This document shows, piece after piece, positions 17,226 through 26,686 of a stretch of DNA of 64,000 bases; position 1 is the first letter of the stretch; every line of letters begins with the position of its first letter. The stretch is from Sulfolobales archaeon HS-7 (GTDB taxonomy: Archaea; Thermoproteota; Thermoprotei_A; Sulfolobales; Sulfolobaceae). The notes under the pieces were generated by a model. It was not told the origin of the DNA. It saw nothing but the letters and a program-made list of their open reading frames with translations, and did not search any database. Position numbers and translations under genes: made by a program. The DNA lies in the NCBI GenBank assembly GCA_019704295.1, contig AP024596.1, forward strand, positions 1,882,501-1,946,500. The letters are read 5' to 3'.

Positions 17226-18568
17226 TTTACAGAACTATGTTAAACTCACAACTAATTTAATTTATCGTCAATCTGCGTCTTCAGAGTTAACGGCTGTGAA
17301 TAAATATACTTTACTTAAATAACTTATACTTCACCATATCTTAAGGGGTTGAGTTTATAATTATTCGTAATCGTTATAATAATTCCAAAATTATACCTAA
17401 GAACGTAATCCGAATATTCGGACTTAATAAGGAAAAGGAGGTTTAGGCGGAAAACGGAGAGAAGATAAGGAGATAAAGCAGCCCGTAAGAAAACCCTAGC
17501 GATGATATGCACCGTTTACAAGCGGTTAAGTCAAGCTGAGAACGGAGAGAAGGAAAGGTAAACTGTTAGAAGGAGAAGCTGAGAGTAGATCGAAAGGAAA
17601 AACTCGAGAAAATGTTGGTTAGAGGTCCAAGGGAAAGCGGATTAAAATGTTACTTCTCGATGCTTAAACTCGTTTCAAGAGGGGAAATTTATGCGAAGTA
17701 TGATAAGGAGGGGTTATCTTATAAGGGTGGAAGAGGAGAGATTAACCAGAGGAGGTTAACCAGTATAGGTAGGAATACCCTGAGTGAATGTTACGTTAGT
17801 AATTCCATAAAGTTCTTGTTGATTAAAATAACGTAAAATCAGACAAAAATAAGGTACAGACCTATTGGAAATACTAATGCGTTTATCCTTCTTAACACTT
17901 AATAAGCGTAAAGTCCGAGGATGTTATATTTAGGGAGGGCGAGTAAGTGAAATCAAAAGCTAGTTGTTAGCACGGATAACGCGTCGTAGAGGGAAAGTTA
18001 GGGATTTCCTGAAAGAGGACGCCGTTAATGCTTATACTTTCCTCCATACTCTCAAGAGTCCCTAGGGGAACCTTTGCGGTATTTAAGGAGAGCCTCCTCC
18101 CGAAAGTCCGCGTGGAATTTGAGTAGTTTTAGTAAAAGACGAATAGATTCCTTCGCTAAAACGGGAAGGTGGTAAGGAACCTTTAGTATACCATACCAAG
18201 GAACAGCGAAACCTGGACAACGTTGTTACGTGAAGTTCCATCGCTCTTTTAATAGTTTAAGATGATATAAAAAGGTGCCTTAAAAATACGATAAACCTCA
18301 AACACAGAATCCCGTAATACACTAGAAATTATAACCGTAATAATAAAGTCTTTTTCGGACTCTCCAATAATGCACTTAATTTTATAAACTAAATCACCGT
18401 CTATTCTTCACAATTTATTAGGTTTAAATTCATTAAATTTATAGATATGGAAATAGTATAGATATCTGTGAAAAAATGGAGGTTGTGAAAATGAGTCCAC
18501 CAAGCGATTGTGACGATGGCGACTAAAGGTTTATTAATGAGATTATAATATGTTATTTTTGGTATTAA
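17226..18568. other. 1.3 kb gene desert, probably decayed sequence
   Basis: No open reading frame here looks like a conserved gene. The plus strand between 17430 and 18300 is purine-rich and has short coding-like stretches in shifting frames (for example around 17960-18070), which is what a dead gene or mobile element leaves. A perfect 14-base palindrome, TCCGAATATTCGGA, lies at 17409-17422. A short ORF with a strong ribosome-binding site lies at the right end (18491). Confidence 0.5.
18491..18526 (+). CDS. Eleven-codon ORF with perfect Shine-Dalgarno
   Basis: ATG 18491 opens an 11-codon frame (MSPPSDCDDGD, then TAA). GGAGGT at 18478-18483 lies seven bases upstream, which is ideal spacing and rare in this mostly leaderless genome. 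An A/T-rich region (18425-18445) could serve as promoter. The product is acidic with one cysteine. It may be a leader peptide for the 18569 gene or a chance ORF; no homologue is known to me. Confidence 0.35.
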   Translation: MSPPSDCDDGD

Positions 18569-19606
18569 ATGAAAGCTTTTTGGGGGGGCCAGTTCTTATC
18601 ATATTTGGTTAAGCTCGGAGATGTAGATGAGGAGTTACTTGCCTTGGTAGCAGGAAAGTATATAAGCGAGGACTTATTGAAATACCTAAAGTACACATAC
18701 GACCTCAAGCTATATCCTATAATAAATAGAGAGGTAGTAGGCCTTTCGGAGGTTATGATTCAAGCTAATGTTTCCCAAAAAGTGTCTTTGTTTGATATCT
18801 ATTACGCGTTTAACGAATATCCCATATTGATAGTAAGGGACGTAGTGGAGCAGAGAAAAGCAATTATTGACATGGTCGTTCCTCGTGGTTCTGGAGAATA
18901 CATAAAGTCATTAGAGTATGGCTTGAAAATGGGGATATTCCAGTCATATAACATATACTCTGTTAGCGATAAGGTGTTATATCCTCCAGATTTTTCCATG
19001 TTTGACTTTGAAGAAAATTTCTTCAAGGTTGGCACTTCTGATAAAAGGGTCGGCATAAAAGTCAACGACACCTTATTAGATATTATCCCAGATATAGAGG
19101 ACGTGACTCTTATAGGACTAAAGCAGACGAAAGGAAAAATTACGTTGAAGGATATGGCTGAGATAACAGGTTTGCCATTCGAAGAAGTTAGAAGACATTG
19201 GCAGGAACATTGTTCACTTATTGTATCCGGATATAGAATAAACTTAAAACTTCAGGACAAAATTATGGTGAACTTATTGATACCTGAAGGGGAAATCTCG
19301 GACGAGATAACGAAGATACCAATCTTGACAACTGCGACGTTTACGAGGAATGGAATGGTATGGTTAAAATTTACAGCACAAGCTAAAAACATTTACGAGT
19401 ATCTTAATATGATAAACAAAGCGATAAAAGATGTAGACACGGAGTTTGAAATATATTTATCACCTACGCATCCTCAATACGAATATAATTTCACTGCATC
19501 AATACCTTACACTCGATACCTAGGTAATAGAAAGTGGAGGTATGACCTAGAGAAATCTAGGGCTTATTTAGACAGTTTACACGAGAAACTTGCAATAAGG
19601 AACTAG
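18569..19606 (+). CDS. Hypothetical protein with central HTH-like segment
   Basis: A 345-residue soluble protein. Around residues 185-215 it reads KGKITLKDMAEITGLPFEEVRRHW, a good helix-turn-helix pattern followed by a wing-like strand. The C-terminal third (LLIPEGEISDEI onward) resembles an alpha/beta ligand domain. I suspect a transcriptional regulator with an Lrp-like or related architecture, but no family is certain. It has its own A/T box around 18541-18550 and is convergent with the oxidoreductase gene. Confidence 0.75.
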   Translation: MKAFWGGQFLSYLVKLGDVDEELLALVAGKYISEDLLKYLKYTYDLKLYPIINREVVGLSEVMIQANVSQKVSLFDIYYAFNEYPILIVRDVVEQRKAIIDMVVPRGSGEYIKSLEYGLKMGIFQSYNIYSVSDKVLYPPDFSMFDFEENFFKVGTSDKRVGIKVNDTLLDIIPDIEDVTLIGLKQTKGKITLKDMAEITGLPFEEVRRHWQEHCSLIVSGYRINLKLQDKIMVNLLIPEGEISDEITKIPILTTATFTRNGMVWLKFTAQAKNIYEYLNMINKAIKDVDTEFEIYLSPTHPQYEYNFTASIPYTRYLGNRKWRYDLEKSRAYLDSLHEKLAIRN

Positions 19607-19625
19607 AAAATTTTGTAAAGTCTGT

Positions 19626-20594
19626 CTACTTATTTTCATGAGCGCCCTGTTCACACCCTTCGTATATTTTCAGGACAGCTTCAAGGTCTCTTCTGGCAAT
19701 GTAGGGATCCATTGGAACTGTTTTTCCTTTTTCAACTGCGTCAATGAAGCCCTCAATCTCCCTTACTACAGGGTTCATTTTCTCCACTACAATCCTCTCT
19801 CCGTTAAAAATGAGATCACCAAAAGGTTTTCCCGCTTCTCTAGACTTAGGATCTTCTACGATCGTTCCTTTCTCACCGTAGATTTCAAATGCTGGTACAG
19901 GAGGAGGGTTTCGTGCGGCCCAAGAGTAGGTTAACATACCAAGATAATCGCCGAAGTCGAAAATAGCTCCAGAAGTGTCTTCGCCCTCAATTCCTGCGAA
20001 AGTTCTCTTGCACATTCCTTTTACTTCTTTATACTCTCCTCCTAAGTTAAGCATTGTATCGACGAAGTGAATTCCTCCGTCGATAAGTGACCCGTTACCC
20101 ATCATTTCGTAATTCGTTCTCCACCCTTTCACTTTGTTTAGTCTCAAATCCCTAACAAGTATCAGGGATAACGGTTTTATCTTTTCGATTAACTCCTTAG
20201 CCTTCCAAACTGACGTATCGAAGTAAAAATTTTCTAAAACCATAAACTTTACTTTTTTCTCATTCGCTGTGGAAATTAAAGCGTCAGCCTCTTGTAAGTT
20301 CCTTGCTATTGGCTTCTCTAACATGACGTGTTTCCCTGAATTGATTGCCTCTAACCCCATTCTCATATGTTCGTCATGACTAACTACGAGGTCTATTATG
20401 TTAACTTCGGATTCTAAAACTGAGTCGAATTTAGTGAAATATCCTTTTGCCTGAAACTCTTTCATACAGTTTTTAGCTGCCGTTTCATCTCTACTGAAAA
20501 CGTATACCTCTATATCTTTCCTTTTCCTTATATCGGATAAGGCTCGTAGGTGGACTGTTCCGAATCCCCTACAACCTACAACAGCTATTTTCAT
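19626..20594 (-). CDS. Gfo/Idh/MocA-family oxidoreductase
   Basis: A 322-residue NAD(P)-dependent dehydrogenase. The N-terminal Rossmann motif is VVGCRGFGTVHLRAL (about 4-18), and HVMLEKPIARNLQEAD (about 88-103) carries the family EKP catalytic lysine. The C-terminal domain contains GGIHFVDTMLNLGG with the conserved histidine. Members oxidise sugars, inositols or related polyols; the substrate is unknown. Confidence 0.9.
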   Translation of the reverse strand: MKIAVVGCRGFGTVHLRALSDIRKRKDIEVYVFSRDETAAKNCMKEFQAKGYFTKFDSVLESEVNIIDLVVSHDEHMRMGLEAINSGKHVMLEKPIARNLQEADALISTANEKKVKFMVLENFYFDTSVWKAKELIEKIKPLSLILVRDLRLNKVKGWRTNYEMMGNGSLIDGGIHFVDTMLNLGGEYKEVKGMCKRTFAGIEGEDTSGAIFDFGDYLGMLTYSWAARNPPPVPAFEIYGEKGTIVEDPKSREAGKPFGDLIFNGERIVVEKMNPVVREIEGFIDAVEKGKTVPMDPYIARRDLEAVLKIYEGCEQGAHENK

Positions 20595-20969
20595 GAGGGA
20601 ATTTGTAACTTTAAGAATTTAAGATTATTAATTAAGAGAACCGCAGGAATTTTCACATTAATGTCTTAGACAACTACGCTCATAATGAGACTTATTTATC
20701 GCGCCTCGTTAACTCATGATTAGAGATAACATATTCAGTAAACGCTAGCATTCCCTTTCCCGAGTTTTAGAAGTCCACATAGTGTCCCATAATAGCAATG
20801 ACGTTCAATATTAATCTCTAATGTAATTCACGCCAGGATCCACTATTTCCGTCTTATATTCAATATACTCTTTCTCGTAAATACCTTAACTCTACTTGAC
20901 GCTAAAATTTCGTGAACGTAAATCAGAGTTGAACTCTAGCTTAATTTGGTATGAGGAAGAAATGTGTAA
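20595..20969. other. Intergenic region without recognised features
   Basis: This AT-rich spacer lies between divergent genes and must contain both promoters. I see no RNA gene or long reading frame. It includes CATAGTGTCCCATAATAG near 20776, one of several similar AGTGTC-containing motifs in spacers of this window. Confidence 0.5.
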
Positions 20970-21680
20970 ATGAACTACGAAGTTCTTATGTGTCCGAGAT
21001 GCGGGGGTGATGTTAAGATCGAAAAAGATAGAGTGGTTTGCATCTTATGTAAAAGGGAATACGCCTTCGTTAATGGCGTATTAGACATGCTGGAGGATAA
21101 GGTATCATGGATCGGATTCTTCGAGAGGCATCCTAGATTTTACGATGTATGGTCTAATGCAGGCTGGTTCCTGTTTAATGGTAGAAAATACTCTTCGTTA
21201 ATTAAGGATGTACTTGAGGGATTCAATAAGGGTATTCTTCTCGACGCAGCTACAGGTACAGGGGCTGTTCTCAGATCGTTAATGAGCGACAGTGGTATTG
21301 GAATTGATCTGTCCCTTCCAATGTTAACTTATGCGAAGAGCAAGGTAAAATCGTTATTAATACGAGGCAGTATAGAAAAACTTCCAATAAAGTCAGAGTC
21401 AATAGATTTTTACACTTGTAATATGGCTTTGCACATACTGAACGATAAGAGTAAAGTATTTGCCGAGATGTCGAGAGTTCTAAAGAAGGGGGGTATTGCT
21501 TCCGTGAGCGTAATAACAAAGGATAATTTGAAGGGGAGTATAATGTCCCGTGCTTTTGGGTTAAAGGATTACTCGGAAAATGATTACATTAACACCGCTT
21601 CAAATGAAGGTTTAACTCTATACAAGAGGAAAAGGGTAGGTCCTGTATCCGTTATAAAGTTTTATAAGGGTAATAGTTAA
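20970..21680 (+). CDS. SAM-dependent methyltransferase with N-terminal zinc ribbon
   Basis: The 236-residue protein starts with a Trm112-like zinc ribbon (MCPRCGG at 7-13 and CILCKREY near 28-35, a CxxC...CxxC pair). A class I methyltransferase domain follows: LLDAATGTGAVLRSL is the SAM-binding motif I, GIDLSLPMLTYAK motif II, and FYTCNMALHIL motif IV. The layout resembles Trm112-fused methyltransferases; the substrate is unknown. A G/A-rich stretch shortly before the ATG might aid ribosome binding. Confidence 0.88.
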   Translation: MNYEVLMCPRCGGDVKIEKDRVVCILCKREYAFVNGVLDMLEDKVSWIGFFERHPRFYDVWSNAGWFLFNGRKYSSLIKDVLEGFNKGILLDAATGTGAVLRSLMSDSGIGIDLSLPMLTYAKSKVKSLLIRGSIEKLPIKSESIDFYTCNMALHILNDKSKVFAEMSRVLKKGGIASVSVITKDNLKGSIMSRAFGLKDYSENDYINTASNEGLTLYKRKRVGPVSVIKFYKGNS

Positions 21681-21776
21681 GGGTCGTCTTAATTAGTGTT
21701 AAACCTCTAGTTTAGCAAACTTTATACAAATAAGAGTAATTTGAAAGAGGTAAAAGAACTAATGCTTAAATACATT

Positions 21777-22175
21777 TTATTGAATTTTCTTTATTTCTAT
21801 TTCGATCTCTTTAGAAAAGTTATCGAACCATCTCTCTATAAAAAAAACTCCAGATATTTTTTCCATCCAACCTTCGTAGCTAAAGAGCGTAACAATTTCA
21901 TGTTCGTCGACTTCAAAAGTTAGCTCTCCCCTTCCCGTTTTCCCACCGGTTGTTAATGTAAATGAATATTTTATGGTATTATTAGACAGTTCCTTATAAA
22001 TATTAAGAGTGAATTTCATACCTAAGAACTTACCTGACCCTTTATACCCATTCCCTATGCCTTCAATCTCTTTTACCGGGGGGAAAAGCTTTGGGAAAAC
22101 GTAATCGACTTCGCTAATTTTTTCCATGACTAATTCTCTAGGTGCTTGATATGAAAATCTGTATTCCTTTTTCAT
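21777..22175 (-). CDS. SRPBCC-fold protein (DUF3211-like)
   Basis: A 132-residue protein with a START/SRPBCC-like pattern: a helix, then LFPPVKEIEGIGNGYKGSGKFLGMKF and a beta-sheet series, ending in a long C-terminal helix (FFIERWFDNFSKEIEIEIKKI). Matching Sulfolobales proteins are grouped as DUF3211. Such folds bind hydrophobic ligands or protein clients. It lies 21 bases downstream of the 22197 gene on the same strand. Confidence 0.65.
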   Translation of the reverse strand: MKKEYRFSYQAPRELVMEKISEVDYVFPKLFPPVKEIEGIGNGYKGSGKFLGMKFTLNIYKELSNNTIKYSFTLTTGGKTGRGELTFEVDEHEIVTLFSYEGWMEKISGVFFIERWFDNFSKEIEIEIKKIQ

Positions 22176-22196
22176 TACGTTCTCACGTTATTTCTA

Positions 22197-23003
22197 CTAT
22201 CCGCGTTCCTCTTGTGCTCTAGAAATTTTCGGAAGAGTAATATTATCTATAGATATCTCATATGCTGAAATATCGACCTTACCCTTTTCTAGAAATAGTT
22301 TACCTAATGCAGTCTCACCGGTGTAAATTTCTCCTCCCCTCCGCATCATGTTCTTTTTAAGTTCTCCGTTGATAATAGTTGCATTAAATTGGAATCTCTC
22401 TCCCTTCATTGTAACAACGCCTATCTCTATCTGGGAAATAAATTCCTTCATTTTCTGAATTGCCAGTTCAATTTCTCCCGTATATTTCCCTATTTCAATA
22501 AGTTCTAATCCCTGTGATTCTGATGTGAAGAAGAATTGGTAGTAGGGGACTATATGCGCATCTACCATGTGCTGGGCTAGCTGGAACTGAGACTTACCAA
22601 AGAGCTTTTCGAGAGTGCTACTTTGATAAGTTACGTCCAAGCTCAATTTCAGAATAGTTTCGGCAGAAAACTCCTTTGCATATACGTTTAGTTTCCACCT
22701 GAATTTATCGTCGTCAGACCATCCCGTAACCTCAATTCCGTTCGAGTTGATATACGGACCTTTCATTATCCCTAAGGTCTCGCTCATCTTAGTCTCTGGA
22801 GTTCCGAAAATGTAAATTACCCTAAAATCGTCCCTTACTGGACTAACCAATTCATTCGGGGACACGTATTTCCTTTTTGACGAATCGTATATTTGGAGGA
22901 GCTGCACGTGACCCAATATGCCCGCTATTTTGAAAGGGTCTGTAAAGTCTTTTAGAACTCTAACCTTACTAGCTTGTACTCTGATTTCCTTATCATATAA
23001 CAT
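22197..23003 (-). CDS. Hypothetical beta-rich protein
   Basis: From ATG 23003 (a box CTTTTAAG lies about 30 bases upstream) it is 268 residues; the longer ORF start at 23129 adds a low-complexity lysine stretch and is unlikely. No transmembrane segments are evident. Alternating strands (KLNVYAKEFSAETILKLSLDV) and an amphipathic helix (AIQKMKEFISQIE) are seen. No family is recognised. It probably forms one unit with the SRPBCC protein. Confidence 0.7.
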   Translation of the reverse strand: MLYDKEIRVQASKVRVLKDFTDPFKIAGILGHVQLLQIYDSSKRKYVSPNELVSPVRDDFRVIYIFGTPETKMSETLGIMKGPYINSNGIEVTGWSDDDKFRWKLNVYAKEFSAETILKLSLDVTYQSSTLEKLFGKSQFQLAQHMVDAHIVPYYQFFFTSESQGLELIEIGKYTGEIELAIQKMKEFISQIEIGVVTMKGERFQFNATIINGELKKNMMRRGGEIYTGETALGKLFLEKGKVDISAYEISIDNITLPKISRAQEERG

Positions 23004-23369
23004 TATTGCTCTAGAGGAACATAATATCGATAACTTAAAAGCTTTATAAGAATTTTTTTTCTTTTTTTCTGTGTGGCCGTTTACACTTGATTGCAAATTC
23101 AGTTTATTTAGAAAGTAGGATAAATTCAATTGAATGCGATCGTATTGACTGGTAGAGATAGGTGTTTAACTATTTCCTTTATTCAATCCCTATTTGCTAT
23201 AATTACAATTAGCAATGGAAACCTGAATCGCCCTCTGTGCAGTATATGTCTATATATTAAGAGATAAAATTAGATCAAGTTATGTGTTACTAAAAGCTAC
23301 TATTTAGGTTAGAGGCCTGAGTGGCTCATATTGGCTGTTAGTAATTATATAGAGCTGTGAAGTGTCAAA
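23004..23369. other. Intergenic region without recognised features
   Basis: AT-rich spacer upstream of the 22197-23003 gene and downstream of trm1. I find no RNA gene. A G-rich block, GAGGCCTGAGTGGCTC near 23313-23328, has no recognised structure. Confidence 0.4.
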
Positions 23370-24491
23370 CTATGATGTCTTTATACATTCGAGTATCTCA
23401 TCAAAACTTTTGCTTGTCTTAAAACCCAACTCGTCAAAGTGAGTTCTAGAGGCTTTTCCTAAACACTCTATAAATTTTTCCATCTTAGGTAGATTTACTT
23501 TCCTTTTTGATGCTAAGGACGTTAAATTCCAATAGTGAGTAGTTTGATAAGGCATCTCTTGTAGTATCATCTGCATAAATTTCTTCACCCTATTAAATGT
23601 ATACAAATACTGAAAACTTCCTAAATTAGCATAAAACTGTTCTATAATAGAGTTTTCCCATAAACTACCAAGCCAAAGTGGACCTGCAATAATGGTCTTG
23701 CCATTACATCTAGGACAACTCCCTATTCTATTCTTTTCAACCACAGCAAAACCACATACACTGCATTCTATATAAAACCCAACGTTATCGAGGAGAGAGT
23801 CCGCGAGTTTAGCACCCCTTTTAATATTTAATATTACCCTAAAGTAATGATCTCTAAAAAATGCAAATATAGGTCTTGCAGCTAAATCTAGACTTGCCGC
23901 CTCCTGAATTATCTTATAGATTAATATTCGTACTCCTGCTTCTTTATTGAAAGAGAGCTTCTGATTCTCCCCTATATATTTTCTCTTGCATGCATTAGGT
24001 GCACTGCCCATTAAGGGAGAAAGATCGGTAGCAGTCACCGCAAGATAACCGTTATTCCTGATCGCATTTAGTGAAGGTATTAGAAAGGGGACTGGACTTC
24101 CAAATGGATCTAGATCGACTAACTGCGCAGTAATCGAGTAAAGTACACTACTAGCATCACCGTTGGTTATTACCGCGTTAATATGATTTTTCCTAGAATT
24201 CTGGTTCATGAGAGATACTGCTAATGGATTAATATCATTGAGAAACAGAGACTCAACGCCAGCCTCTAACTGATATCTTATACCCCTTACACCTGAAGCC
24301 GCTAAGGGTTCCGCGCATTCCTTTACCTTTAGAAGAGAAGTAATAATAACTGAGACATCCCTGTTAAACACCATCTTGGGGTTATAAAATACAGGCAGCC
24401 AAGCAGGATCAAACTTTCCGTCTTTTTCATATGCCTTTGGGTCTGGTACCAATAGTTTAGCTTTACCTTCAGTTATTTCTATGAGATTCAT
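23370..24491 (-). CDS. trm1: tRNA (guanine-26-N2) dimethyltransferase Trm1
   Basis: Trm1 methylates G26 of tRNA twice using SAM. The 373-residue protein has EGKAKLLVPDP near the start, a SAM site at EPLAASGVRGIRY, the catalytic DLDPFGSPVPFL and FRDHYFRVIL in the core. A C-terminal zinc module has CSVCGF and CPRCNGK. The gene begins inside the 3' end of the HTH regulator gene (23-base overlap), so the two are cotranscribed. Confidence 0.95.
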   Translation of the reverse strand: MNLIEITEGKAKLLVPDPKAYEKDGKFDPAWLPVFYNPKMVFNRDVSVIITSLLKVKECAEPLAASGVRGIRYQLEAGVESLFLNDINPLAVSLMNQNSRKNHINAVITNGDASSVLYSITAQLVDLDPFGSPVPFLIPSLNAIRNNGYLAVTATDLSPLMGSAPNACKRKYIGENQKLSFNKEAGVRILIYKIIQEAASLDLAARPIFAFFRDHYFRVILNIKRGAKLADSLLDNVGFYIECSVCGFAVVEKNRIGSCPRCNGKTIIAGPLWLGSLWENSIIEQFYANLGSFQYLYTFNRVKKFMQMILQEMPYQTTHYWNLTSLASKRKVNLPKMEKFIECLGKASRTHFDELGFKTSKSFDEILECIKTS

Positions 24492-25377
24492 TAATGACCT
24501 CTGGAATTTTAGACAATTCGGAACTCATTAAAACTTCTTTCCCTTTTCTCCTCGCTTCCTCTGCAACGTTTTGGGAATCGGCTATAACTATCATTAAACC
24601 CTTTATATTTTCAGCTATTTTTTCAGACTCATTAATCTTCTTAAATATCTTACCCTCTTTATCCTCCCTAGTAAGAAATATAGTGTTTTCTCTATATTTT
24701 GATATAAAATCTACAGGCGTTCTCCTCAAATCCGTGGTCGGTATTCCCATTTCATTTAATTGCCTGGCAATCTTGCTAGTTGTATTAACTTCTAATTTTT
24801 CGGAACTTTGATAGTCAGTAGGTCCTGCTAAGATCGACTCTCCTAATACCTCTACTAGTTTCTCGGCGACGTTAACGGCAACACATACTATTGTTTGATT
24901 TTCGTATTCATATATAGATTTACTTGTAACTCCAACCTCCTCTGCAAGTTTTCCCCTACTTATTCCCAGTTTTTCCCTTTCTCTTTTTAACTCAACTGAG
25001 TTAATTCTGACGAAAATATTGCCCTTTTTTCTCACAAAGAACAATTTCTCGCCATTTACCGCTCTATTTAATCCCTCAGTAGATATGGCGTTAATTCCAC
25101 TTTTTTCAAGAATTACGTCGTCACCGACTATCTCCTCTGCTACTACTAGAGGCGTGGTATTAGTGGCAATTGATAATTTCTTTAAATCGCTAATTTCCTC
25201 TATATCTACTTTGTCAATTTTTGATACAGCCTTTATCGCAACTTTTTCGTTGTCCTTACTGGCAACTATATCTATAGACTTCTTCCCACCATCAGGATAC
25301 TCGATTCTGCTTATCGAGAACCTATTGCTTTTCATTATCGTTTCTACATCATCTAATAGGCGTTCGACTCCCTTCAT
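24469..25377 (-). CDS. Predicted HTH transcriptional regulator (COG1395-like)
   Basis: A 302-residue archaeal protein with an N-terminal restriction-endonuclease-like or sensor part (about 1-125). A Cro/CI-type HTH follows at about 135-190 (KREREKLGISRGKLAEEVGVTSKSIYEYEN), and then a C-terminal alpha/beta domain. The layout matches the conserved family of predicted archaeal regulators often next to trm1 or other informational genes. DNA target unknown. Confidence 0.85.
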   Translation of the reverse strand: MKGVERLLDDVETIMKSNRFSISRIEYPDGGKKSIDIVASKDNEKVAIKAVSKIDKVDIEEISDLKKLSIATNTTPLVVAEEIVGDDVILEKSGINAISTEGLNRAVNGEKLFFVRKKGNIFVRINSVELKREREKLGISRGKLAEEVGVTSKSIYEYENQTIVCVAVNVAEKLVEVLGESILAGPTDYQSSEKLEVNTTSKIARQLNEMGIPTTDLRRTPVDFISKYRENTIFLTREDKEGKIFKKINESEKIAENIKGLMIVIADSQNVAEEARRKGKEVLMSSELSKIPEVINESHRNN

Positions 25378-26008
25378 CTCTCAGACTAACTAAAATTATG
25401 ATACTTTTTCCTTTTAAAGATTTTGAATGATATCAATATTTTAGCACATTTATTTGGACTAACAGGTCGATTCCAAGAAAGGTGAACTATGCACTTATCA
25501 GTAGATCAAAAGTAGTTTATCCTTTTAAATGCTTAGAATATTAATGATAAAAATAATTTGTGTTACGAAATAAATATGTGGTAAAAAGCTTAAGCAAGGT
25601 TTCTCGTATTACCTTATAAGAGGCAGGAAAGGATTCCGCTGGAATTTCATGGTGGCCTACGGAGGCAAACAGATTCTAGGGTTTACTATGATCTGACTCT
25701 AACAGAGAATAAGGCCAAGATTATTGGCGATAACTTAACACACAATTCTATAAACTTACGGCCCTTTCCTGAGTTTTGGGAACTTTACAGTACTAAATGA
25801 CAAGGCAATTGAGGGTTTTTTAATTCCAACCAGCTTATTATAATAGCATTTATCGCGATTTACGTGAAATTCGGGAAACATTGTTAAGAATTACTTACGA
25901 ACGTCTACTAAATTCTCGATCCGTTAGGAGGACGTATAAAAAGGTAAGGAGTTAAATAGAGTAATTCAGGGAAAAAAGCTAAATCCTCTCCAAGATGTGT
26001 TATTTCTT
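25378..26008. other. Gene-free region holding a transposase relic
   Basis: No intact gene is present. The middle and right parts show the transposase-like remains listed separately; the left 190 bases are AT-rich spacer holding the promoter of the HTH-regulator unit. Confidence 0.5.
25570..25965 (+). pseudogene. Probable transposase relic
   Basis: A 40-codon stretch at about 25570-25692 reads GFSYYLIRGRKGFRWNFM then VAYGGKQILGFTM before a stop. The following sequence continues coding-like in other frames, ending with YRDLREIRETLLR then ITYERLLNSRSVRR near 25850-25930. The pattern (basic start, WN.M.A.GG..I.G block, late Arg-rich helix) resembles a DDE transposase broken by frameshifts. Family not identified. 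Confidence 0.4.
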
Positions 26009-26686
26009 CTACACCTGATTATTTAATCTGTATCTAGATAAAATATCATTTATTATTGACGTTGTACTTGAGTGCTTCCACTTATCAAACCTCTCAGGTA
26101 CTCTGACTATTTGCGCGTGTATTCCGCTTTCCTTTAATCTAACACTTAGTTTCTCCTCGTCGATACTCTGATCCGGACCTAACACTATAACATCAGGCTT
26201 TACCATCTCTACGCTTTTGAATATGTCATTTTTATCTCCTAAGAAAGCTTCATGAACGTACCTGATGGAGGCTATTACTTGCAATCTTTCTTGTTCGGTG
26301 TTTATTGGATGTCTTTTTTTGAACTTCTGTACATTCGCATCCCTAGCTACCGCTACGTAAACTCTTCCGTATTTCGACGCTTCCCTTAGGAACTCTATAT
26401 GCCCTGGGTGAATAATATCGAAAGTACCTCCTACAAACACCTTCTTTGAAACATTTGATTCAGGATCTATAGATTGAGAAATAAGTAACGCATCAAGTAA
26501 ACCTTCGGCATAAGCTATATCCACTAATGCGGTATCTAATTCGCCTTTCTCCAGATAGTATTTAGCGTCGTCCTTATAGTTACGAATTAATGATAATATC
26601 TTTTCATTAACTCCTTGGGGGATATTGTTTAGCTTCCTTTCTATTCCAATTATATACTTCCTTACTCTTTCCTCTTCTAAAGACAT
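26009..26686 (-). CDS. Archaeal FAD synthetase-like cytidylyltransferase with DUF357 domain
   Basis: The 225-residue protein joins an N-terminal helical domain (about 1-72, DUF357-like) to a nucleotidyltransferase domain with [15 protein letters not shown] (86-100, HxGH motif) and the late motif [11 protein letters not shown] equivalent to ISSTxxI. Relatives include archaeal RibL FAD synthetase and glycerol-phosphate cytidylyltransferase, and I favour FAD synthetase. It overlaps the upstream dphB gene by 10 bases. Confidence 0.82.
   Translation of the reverse strand: MSLEEERVRKYIIGIERKLNNIPQGVNEKILSLIRNYKDDAKYYLEKGELDTALVDIAYAEGLLDALLISQSIDPESNVSKKVFVGGTFDIIHPGHIEFLREASKYGRVYVAVARDANVQKFKKRHPINTEQERLQVIASIRYVHEAFLGDKNDIFKSVEMVKPDVIVLGPDQSIDEEKLSVRLKESGIHAQIVRVPERFDKWKHSSTTSIINDILSRYRLNNQV

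Noticed and set aside
17409..17422. Palindrome TCCGAATATTCGGA as a possible dif site for XerA
   Set aside because: dif sites have two arms around a short central spacer and a recognisable consensus; this is a perfect palindrome without a spacer and is 14 kb from xerA. Kept only as an observation.
17490..17545. Possible C/D-box small RNA (GATGATA with a later CTGA)
   Set aside because: The C box is imperfect and the inner D' and C' boxes are not found at the expected spacing.
23004..23129. Longer start for the 22197 gene
   Set aside because: The extra 42 residues are low-complexity and a promoter-like box lies inside them, so the start at 23003 is better.
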